The position numbers were made by a program, and so were the translations under genes. From Omphiscola glabra (taxonomy: Eukaryota; Mollusca; Gastropoda; Lymnaeidae), in contig OZ024794.1 of the NCBI GenBank assembly GCA_964017045.1, positions 51,799,608 through 51,863,607 on the forward strand: a DNA stretch of 64,000 bases, written 5' to 3'. This document shows positions 12,652 to 25,572 of the stretch, in pieces (the first letter of the stretch is position 1; each line of letters begins with the position of its first letter). The notes under the pieces are model-generated. The model worked only from the letters and a program-made list of their open reading frames with translations, searched no databases and was not told where the DNA came from.

Positions 12652-14128
12652 GACAATCACTGCCGTCTTAAGGCATGAGCACCCTGGGGGGGGGGGGGAT
12701 TTGCCCAGGGCCTCAAGCTTGTAGGGGCTCTCTCTTCTAAGGGAGCCTGACGTAAATAAGTTTTTCTATTGCAATTAAAATTCAATTTTATATTAAATAA
12801 TTTAGTTTTAATGGTGGGTGTGTGTGTTTAGTAAATTCAATTAAAAACCTACAGGGATTTCTGGGGGGGGGGGGGCGAGGGTTGCGGGGTGGTTGGGGTT
12901 GGGTGGGGGAGAGAGTAAGTATTTCAGTCAAATATCTTTTTTAAATATTTACTATTTTAATTGCACACTCATTATATGTCTATTAAATTTTTTTTTTTTA
13001 AATTAGCAGTTTTAAAAAGCGATTAAAATCTATAGATTTTTTTCTCCAAAACATTATTTGCTATATTTTAATTTATCTGAAAATGTGGAGATATATATTT
13101 TAAATAAACGCAAAAAGGTAATAATTATTTCAGTATCATTTCTCTTTCGTTCAACGTGTATAATAGTTTTAGCAGTCCTTTGTGTAATAATGTGTTTGAA
13201 TGGAGCTGAAAATAAATACATTTTGAAAGCAGTGGAGAAAACTAATACTTTGTATTTATACAAACCTTTATTTTATTTGTATCTTAATTTTTAATTTTTT
13301 TATAATTATTAATTCAGCGTATAAAGAATTATTTTAAAAAAAAATCTAGCAACTAAGAAGTAAATGAAAAAAACGATTTGTATAAATACAAACAGGTCAA
13401 GGGAACCTAAATTATCCATAGCATCGTTTCTGTAAATCGCAGATTATGTGTAGAGTGATAAAAACAAATTTTGGGTATGCGCCGAAATGCACACTTGCAT
13501 TTTGAATTTATCAAAAATGTTCTTTGGAGGGGCTTACTGTGTCCACTCCTTAACTCCCGCCATCAGATTTCCGATCCCTCTCCGATAAAAAAGACAGAAC
13601 CGGCGCCTTGGTCTATCCAAAAAAAAAAAAAAAAAAAAAAAAGCCTCGGGATGTTAGTCATTAAAATAATGTTGTTGAGCGCAACACATATTTTATTTCC
13701 CTCTAGTTTTGTATATACAAATAGTTTTGTATATACAAATAGTCTTGTATATACAAATAGTTCAACTATATAGAAACTAAGGTGGTACCAAAAAAGCATA
13801 CCCTCATGGGTCACCAGAGTCGGGGTTAATTGGTTCATGCATTGCAGGGGTGCTATAGAGACAGACTTGACCTCATGCAACACTACGATTTATTTTAGCG
13901 CTTATAGTTGTTCTCCGCTCTTTCACAAGCGCCTGAATCGTCCTCTTCTGCCCCCCTCCCCCACCCCAATGTCATTGCCTAAAAGAAACACTGTTCATAA
14001 CTTGTAGGCCAACCTTGACCCTAACAGTTTTCTTTACATTACTTGAAGCGTGTAAGAGAGGGGGGGGGGGTGGGGCTCAGTGCATCACATTGCCCAGGGC
14101 CCCCGGCGCTGTTAAGACGGCAGTCAAT
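12652..14128. mobile_element. Possible TIR element with CACTGCCGTCTTAA ends
   Basis: CACTGCCGTCTTAAGGC near 12659 and GCTGTTAAGACGGCAGTC near 14110 are inverted copies, each followed inward by a GGGCCC/CCAGGGC-rich stretch. The roughly 1.45-kb interior is AT-rich and shows no protein. It could be a decayed DNA transposon or two facing copies of one short repeat; no target duplication was found. Confidence 0.35.
13706..13763. repeat. 18-bp palindromic repeat, about 3 copies
   Basis: Unit AGTTTTGTATATACAAAT; each unit holds the palindrome TTTGTATATACAAA. Confidence 0.8.
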
Positions 14129-14645
14129 TTTTAAGACCCATCCTCATTTCTTCAGGTCATATGGGGACATAACAGCTTCCCCTTTCTCTACTACATATTC
14201 TAGAAGGCCGACGGCGTTAAAAAAAAATACACCATAAAGTTGTACATTTTAGCATTCGATTTTATGGTGATTTAGTTTCTGCTGGCGCCCCGAAAAGGCG
14301 TCATACATGACAATATGGCTGACATTCCACCGCTGGCCATAGTAGGCAGGCACTAGTTGAAAATAGGGAGGTGACAGCGGGCGCTAATGACCTCAAGGGT
14401 TCAATATAATTAAAACAAAAAACAAAATTGTCATAAGATATTTTATCGTTTTCTAAAATGATTTTTAAAAAAATCTCTTAATCTCGGCAATTGTCCTCGG
14501 TTGGTTGCTCGGTGTCACCTCTTGATAGAACATCAGTAATGAAGGACAAGGCTTTCATCATTCAAATCTTGTCGCCTCAACTCAGTGCTTCAGTTTCAAG
14601 GCAAACGTCAATGAAAACTTTACAAATTGGATTCTACTACCCCCA

Positions 14646-14950
14646 AGCTTTACAAGAACTAAGTCAATGTTTCTCACATGAACGGGCATAAGGCCAATAT
14701 TACAACATTTCTTTTAGGATCTCTTCTCGTACGCTAATGTTCAGTTCACACGTTCAAATTTTCGTTGAATTTGTGTCAAAGTTTTTTTTGAACGCTCTAT
14801 TTTGCTATACTAAATTTGTACGCCAATTGGACGAAAATTTGAACGTGTGAGCTGAACATTAGCGTACGAGAAGAGATCCTAAAAGAAATGTTGCAATATT
14901 GGCCTTATGCCCGTTCATGTGAGAAACATTGACTTAGTTCTTGTAAAGCT
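14646..14950. repeat. 305-bp imperfect palindrome with a MITE-like core
   Basis: The left arm starts AGCTTTACAAGAACTAAGTC at 14646 and the right arm ends GACTTAGTTCTTGTAAAGCT at 14950. The arms are about 120 bp each with only a few mismatches (for example ATTACAAC against ATTGCAAC). The inner 121 bp (14738-14858) look like a MITE related to family A: TGTTCAGTTCACACGTTC and its complement around TTTGAACGCTCTATTTTG. The outer about 90 bp of each arm are not part of the MITE family elsewhere in the window. Confidence 0.85.
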
Positions 14951-17059
14951 GAGCATAAGTGTCAGATCTGTGAGAAAATTCTGTCAACACTGTTATTGGA
15001 GTCATTGGTGAAGCGTCAGCGAGTTAAATCTATTTACATGTATGGGACATACGCTATCTTTTAACTTAAAACTTAAAGGATTTTTTAAAAACATGCGTTC
15101 TATATAAAAAAAAAAGCCCATTTTTTTTCTTTGTCTGTGAAACAAAATGGACGTCGAGAGATAGTGAACTCCAACGCGTTGGGGTAAAAATTTGCATTGT
15201 GTGACCAAGGAAGGCGTTGACATAGGAGAGGATAAAGGGAGTGTAAAGGCGTCTCTGTTTAGAAATGTTGGAAATCCCCTATGTACAGTATCTAATTATG
15301 TTATATTGGGATGGTTATTTCAGCCTGGGTAGGCTGCTAGAAATTTCTGATGGCACTCACATTATCTTACAAGCAATGCAGGAAATAATGAATTTGAATA
15401 CAACATTTTTTCATTGTATATTTTATATGTGCGAGCAGGAATCGAACATCTCACGTCCTTTGTTGCTTTGGGGCTTCAGGCTGGGGTATCTATAACTTTT
15501 TACTGACCTTTTGAAGTTAAGATGCAAGAATTGATCACAATTTGGACCTTAATCCCACGCTGGACGTGAGCAAAAGAAAAGAGTTTCCAATTTTTAATAG
15601 AAAAAACACTCATAGGTGACGAAGATTATTTCAATAACTGAGACGTTTAAAGTAAAAATCTTAAACTGGAAGCTCTCTGACTTGTAGCATCCACTCCCCA
15701 CCAAATTGCGAACTAACTAAAACACTTAAGCATCAAGGAGACCCTATTTCACGGACTTAAAAAACCTTCATATAAGGGCTGTAACTACGGTACATTCATC
15801 AAGAGTTACATCTCTTTGTATTTTTGAGGCGAGAAAGCCTATTTGGTCTGTTTTGTCATTAACTTGTTAGTCATGGAGGGGAAAGAAAAAAGCTAGCTAC
15901 ACCATTGGGCTTCATTGGGGGGGGGGGGGTAAGTATATTTTAAAGAGTTTTTTTTTGGGGGGGTGGGGGTTATGGCTTATTTCTGGCATGTATTCTGAAG
16001 ATTCCCCCCCCCCCCTTTTTTTTTCTTTTTTCCCAAATTCATTGCCAAATAAGAAAAAAGCCGATTTAGGGGGTGGGTAGGGTGGGGGAAGTGAAGAAAA
16101 TGCATCCTAGAAACCAGTAAAATGTGAAAGTCACATTGAATCAGAACCTAGGTGACGGCTTCAGGATCGAAACCAAACGTGTTCGAGAAATCTGTCGGAT
16201 TTTTTTTTTCTTCTTGGCTTCTTTCTTGTATGTATATGTGTCTGGGTGTGTGTGAATATGTGTGGTGTTAATGTGAGTGTGTGGGTGTATCAGTGTATCG
16301 GTGCTTGTGTGTGTTCACTGTCGGCGTCAGCAGCACAGCTCCTTGTGTTTTCTGTTTCCACAAATTTTGCAAACATCCAACACCCTTCCATGTTATGGCA
16401 TTGATTTAGAGACGTCCATTAGCTCCTATTGGCAGCATTAGCTTGTCTTTTAACTTGATGGGATTATTGCTCTGTCCCTCCGCCCATTTTCAAACCTCTC
16501 ACAGTGTATAAAGCCCCCCCCCCCGCATATCAACTTCCGCATGTTTGATAAAAATGGCAGATGCTTTACATCTCTATTAAGCATATCTCATTCACTGCTT
16601 AAAAAAAACTGCATTACATTACATTCCTATATAACTACAATAAAATCATCGGGACAACTGATTCCATCCTTATCAGAATGTCTTCGTGTTCGGTTGATAC
16701 ATTCAGTCAAAGTTTACCTCCAGAATATATCCATTTGCTCAACAATTAGAGGTAATTACCTTTAATCAGATTGTAGAGTGCCTTCTGTCATTTTCAAGTC
16801 TGTATTTAAAAAGAAAATTTGTAAAGAGCAAGGGACATTTCTAAATAGAGGACATTCAGCTTTTTAAGTAAAATAATGAAAATATTTTTCTGGAAATTTT
16901 GTACTGTGGCGCAAATGTAACGATGGTGCCTCTAGACAAAGATATTACGGGTTGAAATTCTTCCGAGGTAGTCTCTTGTAATTTATTATAGCCAAATACC
17001 GTAGGCGATTTTGGACAGGAGGAAGGAAACCCGTAAATTAAAAAAAAGAAAGTATCATC
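14951..17059. other. Unannotated stretch with G and C homopolymers
   Basis: No gene recognised. G or C runs of nine or more lie near 15918, 15957, 16005 and 16515, and a TG-rich patch at 16225-16315. Confidence 0.6.
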
Positions 17060-17510
17060 CCCCGAAGGTGGACTCGATCGGGGACAGGCGGTCTATGCAA
17101 AACAATGTCTGCAATCTGCAGTGTTTGGTGGCCGAGCGTTCTAAACAAGTCATTCCAAGCTAGTGGACTGGAGCTAAATCCCCGGAAAACGGCCAGACAA
17201 GCCAAAACATACCAAGCACACCGGGTAGATGGGACTAGTTAACAAATGGCTGGCAGCTCACCTAAGAGACGGGTATACCCTGAAATCAAACCCGGAGAGG
17301 GTGTTATGACACTGATACAATGAATACTCCTGTGACGTAGAACGCATAAAGAGCACAGTGAAACGCGCACACACACACACAGTGCTGGTGATCTACTGCA
17401 TCCTTGCCTATTTCCAATTGTCTATTTAAATCTTGCCATTGCATCATATATACAATTTAGAGGAGAGGCTGACGAGAGAGGTCAGCTTGACGAATTCAGC
17501 AAATCTCTTT
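17060..17510 (+). mobile_element. tRNA-derived SINE copy, subfamily 2
   Basis: TTGGTGGCCGAGCGTTCTAA at 17127 is the tRNA-like head, and TGGAGCTAAATCCCCGG fits a decayed B box. The body shares ACCGGGTAGATGGGACTAG, CACCTAAGAGACGGGTAT and AAATCAAACCCGGAGAGGG with the copies at 53310 and 56498. The 3' part (GCATCCTTGCCTATTTCCAA, GACGAGAGAGGTCAGCTTGA) matches the 53310 copy but not the 56498 copy. Confidence 0.75.
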
Positions 17511-17681
17511 TACCAAACAAAAAAATGTCAAGGCTACTTCTCAAGTCGAACTTTGGTCATCTTTGCGTGCGAAGAACGCACAACAAACAACAGTACCACC
17601 AATTAGGTTACAGTTGCTAGATGCAATTCTGAGCGTCAACCTGGTTTATATTATAATTATTATATTAATTGCTTTGTATTG

Positions 17682-18002
17682 TGAGACGCCGTAAACTGAG
17701 ACTAAGAACAGCTCTACACTCCTCATTAAGAGACGCCGTACACTGAGACTAAGACCATCTCTACACTCCTCATTAAGAGACGCCGTACACTGAGACTGAG
17801 ACCATCTCTACACTCCTCATTAAGAGGCGCCGTACACTGAGACGAAGACCATCTCTACACTCCTCATTAAGAGACGCCGTACACTGAGACTAAGACATCT
17901 CTACACTCCTCATTAAGAGACGCCGTACACTGAGACTGAGAACATCTCTACACTCCTCATTAAGAGACGCCGTACACTGAGACTAAGAGCAGCACTACAC
18001 TC
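17682..18002. repeat. 47-bp minisatellite, about 6.8 copies
   Basis: Unit CTCCTCATTAAGAGACGCCG then TACACTGAGACTAAGACCAT and CTCTACA. Confidence 0.9.
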
Positions 18003-18112
18003 CCCAATTTAGAAATTCATTCAATATCTCACTCACAAATAATTGTATTTTTTACATGTGTTTTTTTCTGGATGGACACGAACATGTCATCTCTATGGTT
18101 TACTAAACCGAT

Positions 18113-18560
18113 CACCCATCCATCCAGTTATATACCCATCTATCCAGGTATACACCTATCCATCCATCTTTACACCCATCCATCCAGATATACACCATCC
18201 ATCCAGGTATCAACCCATCCATCCATGTATTATCCAGTTATACATCCATCCATCCAGGTATACACCCATTCACACGGTATGCACAAGTTCATCCAGGTAT
18301 ACACCCATCCATCCAGGTATAGACCCATCCATCCATGTATTATCCAGGTATGCATCAGGTATACACCCATCCATGCAGGTATACACCCAGCCATGCAGGT
18401 ATACACCCATCCATCCATATATATATCAGTCCATCCAGGTATACACCCATCCACTCAGGTATAGTTTCATCGATCCAGATATACACCCATCTATCCAGGT
18501 ATACACCTATCCAGGTATACACCCATCCATCCAGATACACACCTATCGAGCTGTAAACTC
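18113..18560. repeat. 20-bp minisatellite (CATCCATCCAGGTATACACC)
   Basis: Irregular array of 18-24 bp units. The Tyr/Thr/Pro/His-rich frame on + and the Trp/Gly/Val-rich frame on - are by-products. Confidence 0.9.
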
Positions 18561-19315
18561 ATCTGTCTTCCTGGACATCCACTCAGCAAATTCTTCACCC
18601 ATTCCTTTAGATCATCTATCACTCTTGTCGCATATTAACTAACCCAACCTTTTCGTATCCGCCAGTCTGTCCTGGGACTACTCTAAAAATTCAATATTCT
18701 CAACAAACTTTGTTAAAATTGTAATCGTTTTTTTGTGTGCTGAGTAAATAATAACTGAAGCTGTTAAAAAGAGTGAGGAAAAAATGATTGTTCCCATCAT
18801 TAGTCTCACGGAAATGGAGACGCCCTTTTCACCCTCGGTCTTTACGGAATACATTATCGAATCTTTATCTATCCATATTAACTCACCCTCAGCACCCACT
18901 CAAAGATAACAGTGTTTTTATTTGAAACATCATTTTTTTTTTCTTGTTCCTCCTTTTTCAGCGTCGCTAAAAATGATCATCCGAAAAGATGCATGAATGA
19001 TACTTGACTAATGTGCGATGTATGAATGATACTTGACTAATGAGAAATGAAAAGTGCATAAAAAAAAGTGCATGAATGGGGCGCCACAACCTCGTTTAGC
19101 GAGCTCATTAATTCTCAGTCCGACAATGCGATGAAATTGTGCCCGGGTCACGCGGGCGCCCCACGGGCGGCATCGATTTGACATTTCTTTGATACAAATA
19201 ACAAGAAAGTTACGGACCAGAGACCGAAATAGTTTGATGGGATCACGCGCTGATACCCCCCCCCCCTTTGTAAACTATTGAGCCCGCTCACCACCCTGTT
19301 TTTTTTTAAATTTTG
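18561..19315. other. Unannotated stretch
   Basis: No gene recognised. A 31-bp direct duplication (TGAATGATACTTGACTAATG) occurs at 18992-19050. A short GC-rich patch at 19078-19180 is unexplained. Confidence 0.55.
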
Positions 19316-19634
19316 TTGTTGACAGTATCGATGTCTACCATAAACATACGTATTTGAAATGGATTGATGTTGACAGTATCGATGTCTACCATAAACATAC
19401 GTATTTGAAATGGATTGATGTTGACAGTATCGATGTCTACCATAAACATACGTATTTGAAATGGATTGATGTTGACAGTATCGATGTCTACCATAAACAT
19501 ACGTATTTGAAATGGATTGATGTTGACAGTATCGATGTCTACCATAAACATACGTATTTGAAATGGATTGATGTTGACAGTATCGATGTCTACCATAAAC
19601 ATACTTATTTGAAATGGATTGATGTTGACGGTAT
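19316..19634. repeat. 51-bp minisatellite, 6 near-identical copies
   Basis: Unit GACAGTATCGATGTCTACCA then TAAACATACGTATTTGAAAT and GGATTGATGTT, with starts at 19321, 19372, 19423, 19474, 19525 and 19576. The copies are essentially identical, with a single change (CGTATT to CTTATT) in the last. An (AT)n tract follows at 19670-19700. Confidence 0.95.
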
Positions 19635-19666
19635 GATGGAAATACTAATTACTATTTGACGAACCG

Positions 19667-19702
<36 letters not shown>

Positions 19703-20439
19703 CAAGAAAAAATATCATAGACGGTCAGACAGAAAGAAAAATATTTATACAATCCTTCAGAAATATAGACACATATAGATAGACGTAAACGTTTACTGAT
19801 AGACAGGTTCCAGATTAAGATTTATAGGTCTGGCTCAAACAGAATAACTTTTTAAAAAAAATGTAAAACTACTCCTTTTAAGTAATACAAAAAACATAAA
19901 ACATTAATTAGAAATACTGATAGGACTATACGGTTGTGTTTGAAGTTTCGTTAATTGTTTTATTCTTTCCAGTTCAACTTTTTAAATAACTTTCTAGAAA
20001 GTTTCGTTTCTCCGTCGCGCTTTTAACGTCAAGAATGAAACAACGTGGCCTTGAAATTCAAGTCTTTTTTCTACGATTCTCAAAAGAATTAAATTGTCTC
20101 ATTTTGTAATCTCATGGCCCGCTGTTTTTCTTCAAATATTATTTTATCCCGATTAAATTAATTGAGTTGCTTACCAGTAAAAGATTAAATGAACATGCTC
20201 GCGTAATAACAACATTCGGATAACTGACGTGCAGATTACAGCAGTTTATTCATTTGATCTTAGTATGTTGAGTCACTCGATTATATCAAAGGAAATCGTT
20301 TGGTTATTTATTTTTGTCAGCGGCTTTGTATCCTTTCGGTGAAAGGCTAGTCATTGGTTAAGTAAAAACTCAACAAATGTATCAGCTCTGTTGCTGTGGT
20401 GCTCGCTATCACGATATTATTAAGAAGGTTTTATACAGC

Positions 20440-20931
20440 GCAGTGCACCAGCCTAGGGCTAAGTTCACTGCGCTTCACATAAAAATTAGCAATTACAGAA
20501 AATTATGCATTTAAAAACAACAATTAGTGAAAGGCTTTGCCTCACCAACCCCAGTACTATCTACCCCTGTATAGTCATGGACAGCACCCAGCAGCATCGA
20601 GCGTTGAGACAGAGGGGGGTGAGAATGAGTCGGTATAGTACAGTTTGAAGAGATGGGTCTTGATGGCAGTTTTGAAGGCCGGGATGGTCGTTATATTGCG
20701 AATGCGTAACGGTAAAGCGCCGCCTTTCAACTTAGTCTGATTTAATGAGAAATTATTGTTTTTACATTGTTTGTTTTTACATTTTCTAATCATACGTGTC
20801 TCGTAATTCTGGTAAATTTTTCCAGGAAAAAATTTAGAGATGTGTGATATCGGGTACATCAATATGGATCGCGAGAATAACCTGTTCAGAAAAATAGCAC
20901 TCCAAGGCACCCTACAGAAATATGGGCTCAC
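20440..20931 (-). pseudogene. Non-LTR retrotransposon fragment, RT C-terminus
   Basis: An open minus-strand stretch (20931-20575) includes GGALPLRIRNITTIPAFKTA then IKTHLFKLYY. This is a familiar C-terminal signature of LINE reverse-transcriptase ORFs in aquatic invertebrates (LP..IRN....FK..LKTHLF). Downstream on the same strand, to about 20440, comes a 3' UTR-like segment with GTGCACTGCGCTGTATAAAA. The catalytic RT domain is not present, so this is a 5'-truncated copy. Confidence 0.65.
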
Positions 20932-22689
20932 GACTAATAAACCGACGCCACAGAATTCAAGAAGCTAAATAAAATTGTGCAAATTTTCTTTTTATCAGGA
21001 CTTCCAGATTTATTCTCCCGATAAAGTTATAAGTGTCGGTCTGTGCTTGCTTGATATCACATTGTCATCAAGTATTTTTTTTACAAAACCGTCGTTAGCA
21101 AGAACTTGTGCAATGCTTGTTAACAAAAAAAATCAACTCAAGAAAGAACCCAACTGGTGAAGAATACAAAAGCCAATCTTCATTTCTGTTTTATTACTTT
21201 CTATAAATTTACTGCAGTACCATCCCGATCTCGACTTAGTTTACGTCCAATCTACAGGTATAGTTCATCATCATCATCAGGTATACATCACCAATCTACA
21301 GGGTATAGTTAATAATTGACAAATGCTTAAGAATTATTAAACAGAGGATTTACTTTTTATAATGAACGTGTTAGCTTGCTCTCATTGCAGAACTGTGCTA
21401 TTTTAGACACGTTCTTACTGCCACCAATCTTTTGATAGAACTACGTTTATGTTTAAAATCCATTTCAAATGTACATTTTCTATGATGTTTCTGCAAAGAG
21501 GTCAGGACTATTCGTTTAATTTACATTTTGGCTATATGTTTTATCATGATATTATAATCACATTCTTTAGTGTAACTGTAAAAAGTTCCGTATGATTAAA
21601 TCATACGTTATTCAACATCAGTAGTTATGACGTAAACTGTAAAAAAAACTTGATTCTACATTTCAATTTTCAAAGTAGGCCAAACATGGTTAAACGGTAC
21701 TACCGATAGATAGAAGGATAAATCTTAGGACAGACGGACGGAAATTTGTTGCCACTATTTAAAAAAAAACCTCTTCGTAAGTTAAGGAGGATTTGTTAAA
21801 CTATCAAAAGCATCGGTCCACTAGCCAAAAATTGACTGTGCCCCGACGCCACTCTTCTGTCATAGTTATCTCCTCCAATACATCTTTTGTGTGTGCGTGT
21901 CTCCTATAATGTGAGCCTGTCTTGTCGATCTCATGTCCAGTTGTCTAACGGTAGGGGACAATCATGCTGTGACAAGAGTTATGATATCCGTGATCAGCTG
22001 ATGCACTTTAATAGGAATGCTAGGCTGCTACTGGAACAGTTCACTGGAATGAAGGAATGAACAATGGATTGGTGTGTAACTGTAAATGATCAACATTTCT
22101 TCCAATATGTTTCTGTAAAGTTGATTTGAATCAAATGTACTACTAAATAATAACATTGCTCTTTTATAAATAAATTTTATATGTGGGATAAAAGGTGGGA
22201 AAAATTCTAAGGATCATTCCTCACAGTAGAACAGCTCATTCAAAAACAAAATGGCTACACTTTTTATTCACATAATAACTAGATTTAACATAGCTTGTAT
22301 GTTACAAATGTACCGTTTTACAAACATATGAGTCGTGGCAAAAAATAAATAAATTTAATTTGAAAGAAAACAACAGCGTCTTGTTGAGACAATGTCGCAA
22401 TCTGGATAAATATCCTCAAAATAGAATTCAGAATAATTGAGAAAACACACTGTTTAAGAATGAATCCAGGTTTTAGCTTAGTTTAGAAAACGAATAGTAA
22501 GTATAAGTAATGAATGGGAATAGAGTTGAAGGACTTTCAGTAATGGCTGTGCATTAATCAACGTGGTTTCTTAAGTCATCCGACTGTGTTGTTCAATCAT
22601 GACTCACGAGCTCGACGAATATATTTCATCAAGACACTGTCGGTCGTTTGGAACAATCAGTGTTTTGTTGGTTGCAATGGTGTTGTTGA
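20932..22689. other. Unannotated AT-rich stretch
   Basis: No gene or repeat family recognised, apart from a small ATCATC-rich patch near 21260-21310. Confidence 0.55.
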
Positions 22690-23102
22690 ACTATCAATGT
22701 CTCTAAGACTGCTATGGTACTATCAGTGTCTCTATGGTTGCTTTTGTACTTCAGTGTCGCTTTGGTTGTTATGGTAATATCAGTGTCTCTTAGAGCGCTA
22801 TGGTACTATCAGTGTCTCTTTGGTTTCTATGGTACTATCAGTGTCTCTTTGGTTGCTATGGTACTATCAATGTCTCTTTGGTTTCTATGGTACTATCAAT
22901 TTCTTTTTGGTTTCTATGGTACTATCAATGTCTCTTTGGTTGCTATGGTAGTGTCAGTGTTTCTTAGAGTGCTATGGTACTATCATGTCTCTTTGGTTGC
23001 TATGGTACTATCAGTGTCTCTTTGGTTGCTATGGTACTATCAGTGTCCCTTTGGTTGCAATGGTACTATCAATGTCTCTTTGGTTTCTATGGTACTATCA
23101 GT
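22690..23102. repeat. 29-bp minisatellite, about 14 copies
   Basis: Unit TATGGTACTATCAGTGTCTC plus TTTGGTTGC; period 29 between 23001 and 23030. Confidence 0.92.
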
Positions 23103-23535
23103 ACTTTAAGTACACGATCTGACCTCATTTGGCGGCGTCACACGGGATCACCTCTAACAGGCAATAAATTAACCAACCAAAAATTCAGTTTGGAGAAGGG
23201 ACGGGGCGGTGGGGTGTGGAGATGACCTCCTTCACCAGATCATCAGCGAGTCAGACAGGCTGTCCCCCCACCAACAACGCCCTGAATGTCATTTCCTTGG
23301 TCGCTTTCTGCCGACACGCTTTTAGTAATGGCAAGTCAAGAGCCGCCAGTAATACCCTGTGTCCTAACTCACAAATTTTGGGGTTAGCTCCGGTTGGGGG
23401 GGGGGGGGGGTTGGGTTGGGGTAAGTGGGGTGGGGAGCTTGTATTTCTCTGAGAGGACCTAAGGAGGGAGAATAAGTGTGGGAAACAATTATGAAAAACG
23501 AGAGAAATAAATTACGGGGAAGGAAAGCATCACAG

Positions 23536-24105
23536 CGGGGATGGATATCACAAGTTAGGGGAGGAAAGCTTCAATTGGAGTGGATATCACAAGTGAGGGG
23601 AGGAAATCCTCAATTGGAGTGGATATCACAAGTGAGGGGAGGAAAGCTTCAATTGGAGTGGATATCACAAGTGAGGGGAGGAAAGCTTTAATTGGAGTGG
23701 ATATCACAAGTGAGGGGAGGAAAGCTTAATTGGAGTGGATATCACAAGTGAGGGGAGGAAAGCTTTAATTGGAGTGGATATCACAAGTGAGGGGAGAAAA
23801 GTATCAAGGTGGTGTGGATATTAGGGTAGGAGAGCTTCACAGTGGAGTGGATAACACACATGAGGGAAGGAAAGCGTAGCAGAGGAGTGGATATTAGGGT
23901 AGGAAAGCTACACAGTGTGGTGGATATTACAAGTAAGGGAAAGAAAGCATCAAAGTGGAGTGGATAGTACACATGAGGGAAGGAAAGCATCACAAGGGAC
24001 TGGCTATCACAAATGAGGGGAGGAAAGTTTCAAAGTGAAGTGGATATCAGGGTAGCAAAGCATCACAGTGGAGTGGATATCAGGGTAGCAAGGAAAGCAT
24101 CACAC
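23536..24105. repeat. 39-bp minisatellite, degenerate in second half
   Basis: Unit GTGGATATCACAAGTGAGGG plus GAGGAAAGCTTCAATTGGA. Regular to about 23790, then variable in length. Confidence 0.88.
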
Positions 24106-24189
24106 CGTAGTTGATGGCGCAATTTAAATGAAACACAAAGGAGAACAAACATGTACTGGAATATTTTGAGGATTAGAATAGGTTGCAAT

Positions 24190-24690
24190 AAAGAAAGAAA
24201 AAGAGTTGGAGAAAGAAAGGGAGGTGGAGAAAGAAAGAGTGGTGGAGAAAGAATGGGAGGTGGAGAAAGAAAGAGAGGTGGAGAAAGAAAGGGAAGTGGA
24301 GAAAGAAAGTTGGGTGGAGAAAGGAAGGGAGGTGGAGAAAGAAAGAGAGGTGGAGAAAGAAAGGGAGGTGGAGAAAGAAAGGGATGGGGAGAAAGAAAGG
24401 GAGGTGGAGAAAGAAAGAGAGTGGAGAAAGAAATAAAGGTGGAGAAAGAAAGGAAAGTTGAGAAAGAAAGGGAGGTGGAGAAAGAAAGAGTGGTGGAGAA
24501 AGAATGGGAGGCTGTGAAAGAAAAGGAGGTGGAGAAAGAAAGAGAGGTGGAGAAAGAAAGGGAGGTGGAGAAAGAAAGGGAAGTGGAGAAAGAAAGAGAT
24601 GTGGAGAAAGAAAGAGATGTGGAGAAAGAAAGGGAGGTGGAGAAAGAAAGGGAAGTGGAGAAAGAAAGAGATGTGGAGAAAGAAAGAGAG
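24190..24690. repeat. 18-bp purine minisatellite, about 28 copies
   Basis: Unit GAAAGAAAGGGAGGTGGA. It is a multiple of three, so Lys/Glu/Arg-rich (+) and Ser/Phe/Leu-rich (-) frames of about 200 codons stay open; both are artefacts. The long homopurine strand could adopt triplex structure. Confidence 0.93.
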
Positions 24691-25572
24691 AGATTGAGCT
24701 TCATTTTGAATCGAAAAATGTGTGTGTATTTTATTTAATTAATTTATTAAAATTATTTTCATTTGGTGGAGGTTTGGGGTGGTTATATTTGAGAGCATTT
24801 AAATTGAGTCAAGGATTGGATGAGTTATGACGCATATTAATAAAAGAAAAAAGCTATTTTTCAAGGCATTGAAAGAAATACAAATACTTTTTAAAAATAT
24901 TTCTCGGGATGATAAAGATTGAAAATTGAGTCGAAATTTTAGTTGTTGTTTTTTTTTAAAAATTAAAATAATTTAAAATTTATTTTTTCTTAATCAAATA
25001 CATGGGCATGTTTGAACAGGGCAAATACGAGGAACATTTGCTCACATGAGGCACATTTGCCCTTATTCCAATTTATCAAAGTAATCAAATTTTTAAAATT
25101 GTGCTACAATCTTTTATTTATTAATCAGCTTAGCGATGTTGTAGAACGACTGGATTATTTGATAACGGTTTAGAAGAATTATGTTAACTGATCTCAAAAT
25201 TATGGAATAGAAACGCAAATGAAGTTAGGGATTTCTGATCCGAACTTAAACCATCAACCTTAATGCTTTAATTAATGTGTGCACAGTCCTGTTATTGGTG
25301 CCGGATCAGTTGAGGACCATATTAAAAGATTTAGCTTCACCTCAATAATGATACTAAGTACCACACGGAAAATACACCTACACTTTTTTGCACAAAATAT
25401 ATGAAGGTATAATTGCACCTATACCGCTTGTTATGGTTGTAAAAACAATTTTTACACCATATCTCAGGAACGGGTGAAGATTTGTTTTCTTCTGAAACTT
25501 GGAGAACATAATAAAAAAAAAATTAATTTTAATTTTTTTTTGGAGACGTCAAAACATTTCAGGTCTCTCTAA
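24691..25572. other. Unannotated AT-rich stretch
   Basis: No gene or repeat recognised. Confidence 0.55.

Noticed and set aside
17124..17200. tRNA gene (GTGGCCGAG start)
   Set aside because: A box and decayed B box sit in a longer dispersed SINE; no acceptor stem or anticodon arm could be folded.
18043..18642. 199-codon His/Pro/Tyr/Ser-rich frame
   Set aside because: A by-product of the 20-bp satellite; no domain or splice support.
24063..24738. Open frames of about 200 codons on both strands
   Set aside because: Produced by the 18-bp purine satellite; residues simply repeat the unit.
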